From contig PJET01000188.1 of assembly GCA_002825515.1 (NCBI GenBank), positions 1 through 8,159 on the forward strand: 8,159 nt of DNA, given 5' to 3'. The translations under genes and the position numbers were made by a program. Under the pieces are notes generated by a model, which saw only the letters and a list, made by a program, of their open reading frames with translations, was not told the DNA's origin and searched no databases. Of the stretch, positions 1 to 5,702 are shown piece by piece (within the stretch, counting starts at the first letter, position 1; every line of letters begins with the position of its first letter). The DNA comes from Candidatus Thorarchaeota archaeon MP11T_1 (GTDB lineage: Archaea; Asgardarchaeota; Thorarchaeia; Thorarchaeales; Thorarchaeaceae).

Positions 1-2
1 TA

Positions 3-1469
3 CGTTCTGAGAATGACGGTGAACTCTGTGTACATGCAGTGGACAAATACTATGAAGAAACTGGAAATATGTTTGAAGCAGTCAGACTCTCCATTCAGGA
101 TTTGAAGGGAGCGTTTGCCTATGCAGTTGGCCGCGCTGATGAACAGGAAATATATGCAGTCAAGATGGGTTCTTCACTAGTTGCTGGAATTGCTAATAAT
201 GCAACAATTGTTTCAAGTGATCTTCCTTCAGTTCTTCCTCTAACAAGCAATGTTATCTATCTCGCTGATGGTGAGATGTTAGTTCTAACCCCTGATGATG
301 TGAAAGTCTTCCGAATAGAAGATGGAAGGCAACTCGAAAGACCACCTCAGATTTCGAATGTTGATGCACGCACAGCAGAGAAGGGAGGCTACCCTCACTT
401 CATGCTCAAAGAGATAAATGAACAACCGAAAGTCGTTCGAGATATTTTGGGTATTCTTGAGGGACCTAAGAGTGAGGAATGGTTGCGTCTTATTGAGGAT
501 GCTTCAAGACATTACTTGGTTGCATGCGGGTCATCATATAATGCTAGCATAGTTGGCACATATTATTTCAACAGACTTGCAGGAATTCCAATGTTGCATT
601 CATTGGGCGGTCAGTTTCAATCAATGTACGGCAAGACAATGGATGAAAATTGCTTAAGCATCTTAGTTTCACAGAGTGGAGAAACAAAAGACATACTCAA
701 CGTTTTGAATTTAATCAATAATGAGAACAATGGAAAATCTTTGGGTGTCTTGAACGTAATAGGTAGCACTCTAATGTTTCAATCTGACTCGTACATACCG
801 ATGGCGTGTGGCTATGAGGTTTCAGTTCCTGCAACTAAGACATACTACTCTCAGAGCATCATCTTTGCCTATTTAGCTGCGAGGTTGGGCGAACGAAATG
901 GGCACATTGATCCATCTGAATCAAAATCCCTTATTTCTAGACTTCGGGATAATCTACCTTCTCTAACTCAGACCACAATCGATAGAACCGGTATTCTAGC
1001 AAAAAATCTTGCGAGAACAATGATGGATGTAAAGGACCTTTATTGTCTAGGATACGGCTTTACGGATGGAGTTGCCAAAGAAGGTGCTCTAAAGATCAAA
1101 GAGATTTGCTATAATCATTGCGAAGGGATGTATTCGTCAGAATTCAAACATGGTCCTCTTAGCATTGTAACGAAAAACTATCCAGTAATGTTCATTACAA
1201 CAACTGAAGATAGTTGGATGGTGATTAATCATATCAATGAAGTAAAAGCAAGACAAGGAAGAACCATTGTTGTTGGTGAATTCGAAGAATCTCTTGAACC
1301 GTATGTCAACAACAAGCAAGACTACCTAGTAGTGCCAAAATCTGACTTACTACTCAATCCAATTCTTGATGTGATACCCCTTCAATTACTAAGTTATTAT
1401 CTATCAGTTGACCTAGGTATCAATCCAGATTTACCTAGGAATTTGTCTAAAACGCTCACAGTTGATTAG
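3..1469 (+). CDS. glmS: Glutamine--fructose-6-phosphate aminotransferase (GlmS), 5' end cut by the window edge
   Basis: This enzyme makes glucosamine 6-phosphate from fructose 6-phosphate and glutamine, the entry step to UDP-GlcNAc, in the cytoplasm. The frame is open back to base 3, so the gene begins outside the window. 488 codons remain against about 600 in the family. The missing part is roughly 120 residues of the N-terminal glutaminase domain with its catalytic Cys1. What is present: the end of the glutaminase domain (LKGAFAYAV, then SSDLPSVLP), the linker with the FMLKEINEQP motif, and two SIS isomerase domains with ACGSSYNA, SQSGETKD, PATKTYYSQ and EGALKIKE. Equivalents of E. coli Lys485 (1092-1094), Glu488 (1101-1103) and His504 (1149-1151) are present, as is the C-tail LPRNLSKTLTVD with the Lys603 equivalent. 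Differences from bacterial GlmS: Thr302 is Ser, Ser401 is Ala, and the usual ASEFRYR stretch reads GGQFQSMYG. It ends 6 bases from a convergent gene. The identity is nearly certain; the 5' limit lies outside the window. Confidence 0.95.
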   Translation, partial: RSENDGELCVHAVDKYYEETGNMFEAVRLSIQDLKGAFAYAVGRADEQEIYAVKMGSSLVAGIANNATIVSSDLPSVLPLTSNVIYLADGEMLVLTPDDVKVFRIEDGRQLERPPQISNVDARTAEKGGYPHFMLKEINEQPKVVRDILGILEGPKSEEWLRLIEDASRHYLVACGSSYNASIVGTYYFNRLAGIPMLHSLGGQFQSMYGKTMDENCLSILVSQSGETKDILNVLNLINNENNGKSLGVLNVIGSTLMFQSDSYIPMACGYEVSVPATKTYYSQSIIFAYLAARLGERNGHIDPSESKSLISRLRDNLPSLTQTTIDRTGILAKNLARTMMDVKDLYCLGYGFTDGVAKEGALKIKEICYNHCEGMYSSEFKHGPLSIVTKNYPVMFITTTEDSWMVINHINEVKARQGRTIVVGEFEESLEPYVNNKQDYLVVPKSDLLLNPILDVIPLQLLSYYLSVDLGINPDLPRNLSKTLTVD

Positions 1470-1475
1470 CCTGTC

Positions 1476-1865
1476 CTATTCCTTCTCTCCACCAGACTCT
1501 CCAATGCGATACGCCCTCATTGCTGAAGAAGTGACAGTTCCTGCGTCAAATCCATCACGAATGTTCACAACCTCTTCTTCATCAAGTTCCATCACTCTGA
1601 GAAGCTCTTGTTTCTCATGGAGGGCCCACTGACCAAACACTGAAAGACCATTGCTTGTTTCACATTCCAAGAGACCTATACGGCCAGCGCTAGACCACCA
1701 ACTAAGACATTTTACAGGATGCCCAAGGTCTTCTAGCATTTCTGTCCAAAGTTTTTTCAGTAGGGTCGGTCCATGCTTATTACGAAAAGCAATTAGAAAG
1801 AATCCTTTCTTCCCCAATAGTTCTTTATTGATTTTGTCGAGCTCTTCAGCTGAGAACAATTTCAT
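1476..1865 (-). CDS. Unrecognised small cytoplasmic protein, 129 aa
   Basis: I do not recognise this protein family. From the ATG at 1865 it has 129 residues. TTG codons at 1874 and 1877 would add 3 or 4 residues, and none of the three starts has a good ribosome binding site. The product looks globular and soluble: a charged N-terminal helix (SAEELDKINKELLGKKG), a hydrophobic strand FFLIAF, a Trp-rich middle (LSWWSSAGRIGLLE, then FGQWALHE), an acidic stretch MELDEEEVVNIRDG and a Gly/Glu-rich tail. There is no signal peptide, membrane helix or Cys-rich metal site. It runs convergent to glmS, with stop codons 6 bases apart, and divergent from the glutamate ligase gene. It was preferred over the overlapping plus-strand frame at 1651-1908, which is Ser- and Arg-rich and looks like an antisense shadow. 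I am moderately sure it is a gene and have no view on its function. Confidence 0.65.
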   Translation of the reverse strand: MKLFSAEELDKINKELLGKKGFFLIAFRNKHGPTLLKKLWTEMLEDLGHPVKCLSWWSSAGRIGLLECETSNGLSVFGQWALHEKQELLRVMELDEEEVVNIRDGFDAGTVTSSAMRAYRIGESGGEKE

Positions 1866-1896
1866 AGGACTCAACAAAGAACCAAAATGGATAGAA

Positions 1897-1904
1897 CATA
1901 AAAG
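1897..1904. promoter_or_regulatory. Possible TATA element shared by two divergent genes
   Basis: CATAAAAG lies in the short divergent spacer. Read on the plus strand it would place transcription start near 1928, about 25 bases before the TTG start at 1954. Read on the minus strand (CTTTTATG) it would start RNA near 1872, just before the ATG at 1865, giving an almost leaderless message. Both distances suit archaeal TATA boxes, but the match is short and was judged by eye. Confidence 0.25.
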
Positions 1905-1941
1905 CTAGTCGTTATGGATATGAAATTGATACACTTCAAAT

Positions 1942-1945
1942 GGAG
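1942..1945 (+). promoter_or_regulatory. Ribosome binding site GGAG that decides the ligase start
   Basis: GGAG ends 8 bases before the TTG at 1954. The alternative upstream GTG at 1945 overlaps this GGAG and has no purine-rich site in front of it. The site therefore favours TTG 1954 as the true start. Confidence 0.6.
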
Positions 1946-1953
1946 TGAATAAT

Positions 1954-2853
1954 TTGACACCAAGATATGTTTCAAAAGTAGGACTCTTCTCTTCAGACCC
2001 TTGGTCTCGACGAGAACAGAGTCTTGTCACATCCTTTCAAAGGCTAGGTGTAGAAACCGTACAAGTTCTACCTTGGAAGGTGTCAAGACAAGGTTCTACT
2101 AATGAACATGAAATTACTATGAATGGTGAAGACCTTTCGCTGCTAGATCTCTTGATTGTACTTGATCTAGGAGCAAATGATATTGGCACGTTCTTTAATC
2201 GTGTGGGACTACTCTCCGCACTAACAGAAATGGGAGTTCGTGTCATAAACTCTGTTTCATCAATTCTCCTAATGAGAAATAAGGCTGAAACCATGCGTCG
2301 CTTAATTTCAGCAGGTTTGCCAGTTCCGAGAACACTCATAACTGAATCAATTGACGACGCAGCGAATTTTGTGAAAGAGCATTTTCCTTGTGTTTTAAAG
2401 CCAATCACTGGTTTTGGTGGTCTTGGTGTTCAACTGATCGAAAGAGAATTTGATCTGGAAAACATCTATGACTACTTAAAGTTCCACAGTCAAATGTTTG
2501 GAAAGGGCGCCTATTTACTTCAAGAATTTGTTAAAGGGCCAGGTTTTGATATTCGTGCGCTTGTGCTAGATGATGAAGTTATTGCTTCAATGCAAAGAGT
2601 GGGTGGAGAAGGGATTACGACAAATATCCACAGTGGTGGTGTTCCTAAAAAAAACCCAATTGATGTGACCGATTTATCATTGAGAGCAGCAAAGTCCGTC
2701 AAGGGTAGATTGGTAGGTGTGGATATCATCCCCGATACCGATGGAAATCTTTGGATTTTGGAGGCAAATGCAACGCCAGGGTGGACTGGATTGCAGCAAG
2801 TCACCGATTTCGATATATCTGACAGATTGGCTGATTCCCTTACGAGAATATAG
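1954..2853 (+). CDS. RimK-family ATP-grasp alpha-L-glutamate ligase, MptN-like
   Basis: Enzymes of this fold use ATP to join glutamate to a carboxyl group, through an acyl-phosphate, on a cofactor, peptide or carrier protein. The whole ATP-grasp core is present. Numbered from the GTG at 1945: the pre-core segment VINSVSSILLMRNKAETMRRL with Lys113, the ATP-binding Lys152 in VLKPI, the Gly-rich loop TGFGGLG (155-161), QEFVKG (193-198), DIRALVLDDEV (202-212), and the metal-binding end GVDIIPDTDG and LEANATPGW with Asp260, Glu273 and Asn275. From memory, the DIRALVLDDEVIASM and NATPGWTGLQQV stretches resemble Methanocaldococcus MptN (tetrahydromethanopterin glutamate ligase) more than bacterial RimK or LysX. 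LysX, CofF and RimK remain possible, and no lysine-synthesis carrier gene is nearby. From TTG 1954 it has 299 residues, a normal length. It probably leads the operon that follows. The fold is secure; the substrate is inferred. Confidence 0.9.
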   Translation: MTPRYVSKVGLFSSDPWSRREQSLVTSFQRLGVETVQVLPWKVSRQGSTNEHEITMNGEDLSLLDLLIVLDLGANDIGTFFNRVGLLSALTEMGVRVINSVSSILLMRNKAETMRRLISAGLPVPRTLITESIDDAANFVKEHFPCVLKPITGFGGLGVQLIEREFDLENIYDYLKFHSQMFGKGAYLLQEFVKGPGFDIRALVLDDEVIASMQRVGGEGITTNIHSGGVPKKNPIDVTDLSLRAAKSVKGRLVGVDIIPDTDGNLWILEANATPGWTGLQQVTDFDISDRLADSLTRI

Positions 2854-2860
2854 TTGTTCC

Positions 2861-2986
2861 ATGCGAAACCTTTTAAGAAGGCATCTTGCGAAAAACGATA
2901 TCGAAGCACCCATTGTGGTGAACGAAATCCGTCTTGCCATGCAAGACTCGCAAAACGAAATTCTAGGACAGAATTCCTTTGACTGA
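2861..2986 (+). CDS. Possible 41-aa small protein in the ligase to coiled-coil gap
   Basis: An ATG 7 bases after the ligase stop opens a 41-codon frame that fills the 125-base gap. Its TGA at 2984-2986 overlaps the TTG start of the next gene (2979). The product, starting MRNLLRRHLAKNDIEAP, is basic at the N-terminus and likely helical, with a second helix-like stretch VVNEIRLAMQDSQNEIL. About 63 percent of codons begin with a purine, as in real genes, and stop overlapping start would allow translational coupling. Against it: no clear ribosome binding site precedes the ATG, and I recognise no family. It could also be a leader that only positions ribosomes for the next gene, or chance. Confidence 0.4.
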   Translation: MRNLLRRHLAKNDIEAPIVVNEIRLAMQDSQNEILGQNSFD

Positions 2987-4031
2987 AGCCGCAGAAGCCA
3001 AACCAGAAGATGCTGAGTTTCTACGAGCAAAACTCCGTGAACTCAAAATACAAGCCCGAGACGAACTTGAGGTCCTCAGGCGCGATCGAGACCAAATGAG
3101 AGAATACAAGAACATTCGAGATGACCACAACAAAGAAGTCCGTGGTCTTATCGAATCAGTAAAAGCTGAACGCGAGGCTCGCGATAGGATCAACAAAGAC
3201 ATCTCAGAAGCTAAGGATCGAAGAACAGCTATTCATGCTCAGCTAAAAAGCGTGTATGATGAAATTAGAGAGCTCAGAAGTAATCTTGTCGGAAGCCCAT
3301 CTACAGACCAGCGTCGAATGATGCGTCGTGTTGAGGAGCTTGAGTGGCGTCAACAGACTGACCAATTAACAAGAGATGAAGAGCTTTCCATCGTCGAAGA
3401 GATTGCAAAGATTGAAGCAAAGCTTGTAAAGATTGGTCAGGAGAAGGAAAAGCAGGATCGAATTAGTGAGCTCCGGAGACTTGCGAGAAAACTCAAGGAA
3501 GAGGCTTCAGAGGCTCACGATAAGGTTATTGAACTTTCTGAGCAATCACAGATACATCATCAAGAAGTTGTTAGAATCAGACCACAGCTTGAAGAATACA
3601 AGAAATCAGCTGATACAGCCCACAAGAATTTCGTCGAATGGTTAAAGAAAGTAAAAGATGGCGAAACGAAGCTCAAAGATTTTCGAACCCAAATTGAGGA
3701 GATACAGGGCAAACTCAGAAAATTCACAGTTGAAAAACGGGATATTGAGCGTCAAGAGATGCGTGACCACCAAAAAGCCCAGGAGCGAGAACGAGCTGAA
3801 GAGGCAGTTGAAAAACTCCAATCAGGTAAACGACTCACTTTTGATGAATTTATTCTTGCCCAACGTCAAGTTACTGATGATAGAAAAAAGAAACCAAAGA
3901 AACGGTCGAAAAGATCCGAGGATACTGAACTTGCTGAGGACTCTGAGGTTGTTGAAAAAACAACTACTGAAGCCACTGATTCTGAAGAACCAGAATCAAG
4001 TTCTGAAGAATCCCAAGATGATGTCGAATAA
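2979..4031 (+). CDS. Archaeal coiled-coil protein of COG1340 type with disordered acidic tail
   Basis: This is a 350-residue, almost wholly helical, highly charged protein. Residues about 10-280 form long heptad-bearing coiled coil with no ATPase motifs. Two landmarks match the uncharacterised archaeal coiled-coil family COG1340 as I remember it: the hinge-like VEELEWRQQTDQLTRDEE (about 118-135) between coiled-coil arms, and the C-terminal RLTFDEFILAQ (285-295). Residues 302-312 are a basic patch (RKKKPKKRSKR), and about 313-350 are a Glu/Ser/Thr-rich tail expected to be disordered. The family's role is unknown; a scaffold or partner in nucleic-acid or ribosome-associated work has no direct support here. 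The start is TTG at 2979. An in-frame stop at 2964-2966 rules out anything longer from a standard start codon, and AGGA at 2965-2968 can serve as the ribosome site. It overlaps the small ORF by 8 bases and lies 64 bases before the transporter gene. Confidence 0.85.
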   Translation: MTEAAEAKPEDAEFLRAKLRELKIQARDELEVLRRDRDQMREYKNIRDDHNKEVRGLIESVKAEREARDRINKDISEAKDRRTAIHAQLKSVYDEIRELRSNLVGSPSTDQRRMMRRVEELEWRQQTDQLTRDEELSIVEEIAKIEAKLVKIGQEKEKQDRISELRRLARKLKEEASEAHDKVIELSEQSQIHHQEVVRIRPQLEEYKKSADTAHKNFVEWLKKVKDGETKLKDFRTQIEEIQGKLRKFTVEKRDIERQEMRDHQKAQERERAEEAVEKLQSGKRLTFDEFILAQRQVTDDRKKKPKKRSKRSEDTELAEDSEVVEKTTTEATDSEEPESSSEESQDDVE

Positions 4032-4081
4032 TGATATGACTCATCTTATTCAGTTGAAAGAAAACAATCTTAGCTAATTTA

Positions 4082-4088
4082 GGGGGAG
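4082..4088 (+). promoter_or_regulatory. Strong ribosome binding site of the transporter gene
   Basis: GGGGGAG ends 7 bases before the GTG at 4096. This is the most purine-rich Shine-Dalgarno match among the plus-strand genes here and supports GTG 4096 as the start. Confidence 0.65.
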
Positions 4089-4095
4089 ATTTGGA

Positions 4096-5355
4096 GTGAG
4101 CAGTCGAAGTGAGAGGCCTGTAAGTCGACGTTCTGCAACGACGATTTTCTATACACTTGCACTCGGTTCAGGTGTCATGAGGACATTTTCTGTGATGTTC
4201 GATATTGTTGCATTGAATACTGTAGTTATCACACCTCTTGCCTATGGATTTCTTGCTCAATGGACAAGCTTTGTCGTAGCACTACTAACTCTCCTATTCC
4301 TAAGTATCAAAAGGCAAGCAAACGGAAAAAAAAGAGCCCTAGGATATAGTTTGGACCCGGATTTTGGTCGAATCCGCCTTCTTCCAAAAACTCCCATGAT
4401 CTATATCTTGATAGCTGGAGTCTTTGCGGGTATATCTACTCTTTTCTATTATATCTTGGCTGGGTCATCTGACACATCAACTGTTCTTCCATATGGACAG
4501 CTAGTTATCATCTACCTTCTCATTGGAGATTTGCTAGCTGAGAAAGATACACCGACAGTGATTGAGATTCAATCGATTTTGTCAATCCTCTTCGGAGTCC
4601 TTCTTGTTGGTGCCACCCCTGGAGGATTTGACCTTGCTACACTATTTATTGTGTTAGGCCCTCTAAATGTATCATCTGCCTTTGTGACATACTTCCAAAG
4701 AAAAACAAAGAGATACGAGTTATCTCCAGGGCTTAGAGTAGATTCATTGAATATGAGACTCTGGATTTTACTTGTTTTGAATTTAGTAATGAGTGCATTG
4801 GCATTCCCCTTCATGAATGAATCTGCCTGGCTATCAATGACGGTTAATTTCATGCCTTTACTTGGGTATATGGTTGCAGGTGCTCTGGCTGCGTTCTTTT
4901 CGATAGTTATGTATATCCGAGCTCTTGGCCGAGGTAAGATGGCTGTTGTTAATTCTTTATCATCGATTTCTGTGGTACTTGGGATTCCTGTCACATTGGT
5001 TGGTAATCTTTTGATACCCGGAGCATTTGGATTGCTTGAGGCGGATTCGTTCTTGTGGTCTTTGAAGTTATTTGGCATCATACTAGTGATGATTGGGGTT
5101 GTAGCCTTAGAAGCTTCAGATGTTCGTTCACTTGTGCTTATAAAGGTGAAACCATTGACAGGTGACTTGCTTCCCGAATTGTTTGATATAAAGGGAGTAG
5201 AAACTGCAGCTGCTCTTGCAGGACATCACGATTATCTACTTAGTATTAAGAGTAGAAATCTGACAAAAACTCGTTCTCTGATTCTTAAGAAGATACAGAA
5301 AATTCAAGGAATCGAGGATGTCGAAACACTTGTAGTAATGAAAGAACATTCATGA
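4096..5355 (+). CDS. DMT/EamA-like ten-helix transporter fused to a C-terminal Lrp/AsnC ligand-binding (RAM) domain
   Basis: This 419-residue protein has two parts. Residues about 15-340 hold ten likely membrane helices in two five-helix halves, the drug/metabolite transporter plan. The EamA-like repeats are visible around AGISTLFYYILAGSSDTSTV in the first half and VMYIRALGRGKMAVVNSLSS in the second. Residues about 345-417 form a complete RAM domain: the first strand SLVLIKVKP, helix to DIKGVETAAAL, the turn and strand AGHHDYLLSIK (Gly376, Asp379), a second helix, then IQGIEDVETLVVMKE. An even helix number and the basic N-terminus (RSERPVSRRS) place both ends, and the sensor, in the cytoplasm. 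DMT proteins move amino acids, nucleotides, sugars or drugs, often outward; RAM domains bind amino acids and other small effectors at dimer or higher-order interfaces. A transporter gated by a cytoplasmic effector is therefore a reasonable inference. No interruption of the frame is seen. Both domains are convincing; substrate and direction are unknown. Confidence 0.88.
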   Translation: MSSRSERPVSRRSATTIFYTLALGSGVMRTFSVMFDIVALNTVVITPLAYGFLAQWTSFVVALLTLLFLSIKRQANGKKRALGYSLDPDFGRIRLLPKTPMIYILIAGVFAGISTLFYYILAGSSDTSTVLPYGQLVIIYLLIGDLLAEKDTPTVIEIQSILSILFGVLLVGATPGGFDLATLFIVLGPLNVSSAFVTYFQRKTKRYELSPGLRVDSLNMRLWILLVLNLVMSALAFPFMNESAWLSMTVNFMPLLGYMVAGALAAFFSIVMYIRALGRGKMAVVNSLSSISVVLGIPVTLVGNLLIPGAFGLLEADSFLWSLKLFGIILVMIGVVALEASDVRSLVLIKVKPLTGDLLPELFDIKGVETAAALAGHHDYLLSIKSRNLTKTRSLILKKIQKIQGIEDVETLVVMKEHS

Positions 5356-5363
5356 TAGATAAC

Positions 5364-5367
5364 GGAG
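5364..5367 (+). promoter_or_regulatory. Ribosome binding site that decides the free RAM protein start
   Basis: GGAG ends 9 bases before the ATG at 5377. The in-frame TTG at 5368 touches the site directly and cannot use it, so ATG 5377 is the better start. Confidence 0.6.
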
Positions 5368-5376
5368 TTGATAATA

Positions 5377-5628
5377 ATGACAAATAAAGTGCTGGCTTAT
5401 ATTCTGATGGATCTTGAACTTGGAAAAACTGATGACGTGATAGAAGCTCTTCGAAAGATTGATGAAGTTACTACAGTCGCCGCAACTACAGGAAGTTATG
5501 ACGTAGTGCTTCTTCTTGAAACAACCAATCTTGAGGAGCTGTATGAAATAACTGTTCAGAAGATACACAGAATTCCAGGTATTAAAGAAACCCAAACCGC
5601 AGTTGTTGAAAAAATGATGAGAGTTTAG
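5377..5628 (+). CDS. Free-standing Lrp/AsnC ligand-binding (RAM) domain protein, 83 aa
   Basis: The protein is a single beta-alpha-beta-beta-alpha-beta RAM domain without the DNA-binding helix-turn-helix of Lrp regulators. Landmarks are the first strand VLAYILMDL, helix TDDVIEALRKI, the family turn TTGSYDVVLLLE (Gly39, Asp42), helix NLEELYEITVQKI and the closing RIPGIKETQTAVV. Stand-alone RAM proteins of about 75-90 residues are known in archaea; they form dimers and larger rings that bind amino acids. It starts 21 bases after the transporter stop, so the two are very likely co-transcribed. Its fold matches the transporter tail along nearly its whole length, including the GxYD/GHHD turn and the I.GI...T.VV ending, so mixed oligomers are possible. 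It cannot bind DNA by itself. The fold is secure; ligand and partner are inferred. Confidence 0.88.
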   Translation: MTNKVLAYILMDLELGKTDDVIEALRKIDEVTTVAATTGSYDVVLLLETTNLEELYEITVQKIHRIPGIKETQTAVVEKMMRV

Positions 5629-5667
5629 GTATGAGAGTCAAAAAGATCTCTTTCCTCGTCAATCATG

Positions 5668-5675
5668 TTTTTATC
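5668..5675 (+). promoter_or_regulatory. Possible TATA element for the ABC transporter pair
   Basis: The 74-base spacer before the ATPase gene is AT-rich and contains TTTTTATC, which would put transcription start near 5697, a few bases before the GTG at 5703. The weak ribosome site (only GAG at 5698-5700) fits a nearly leaderless message. A second AT-rich run, TGATATAA (5683-5690), lies closer. The choice between them is by eye only. Confidence 0.25.
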
Positions 5676-5702
5676 ATTCTAGTGATATAATTTTGTCGAG
5701 AT

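Noticed and set aside
1651..1908. 85-codon plus-strand frame overlapping the unrecognised minus-strand gene
   Set aside because: Its product is Ser- and Arg-rich with a poly-Ser run made from antisense Glu/Leu codons. The minus-strand reading is better balanced and longer.
1945..1947. GTG as the ligase start
   Set aside because: It overlaps the only ribosome binding site in the region. TTG 1954 is correctly spaced and keeps the full domain.
2520..2909. Minus-strand frame of 129 codons across the end of the ligase gene
   Set aside because: It is antisense to the conserved metal-binding end of the ligase, and the product is low in family-like features.
3658..4077. 139-codon plus-strand frame inside and past the coiled-coil gene
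   Set aside because: It is a shifted reading of the A-rich coiled-coil gene, giving a Lys/Asn/Leu-rich product. The COG1340-like frame explains the same bases.
4569..5081. Minus-strand frame of 170 codons inside the transporter gene
   Set aside because: It is antisense to membrane helices. It is long only because hydrophobic codons rarely make stops on the other strand.
5643..5654. AAAGATCTCTTT as a terminator hairpin after the free RAM gene
   Set aside because: The stem is 5 AT-rich base pairs with a 2-base loop and no proper T tract directly after it, so it would not be stable.
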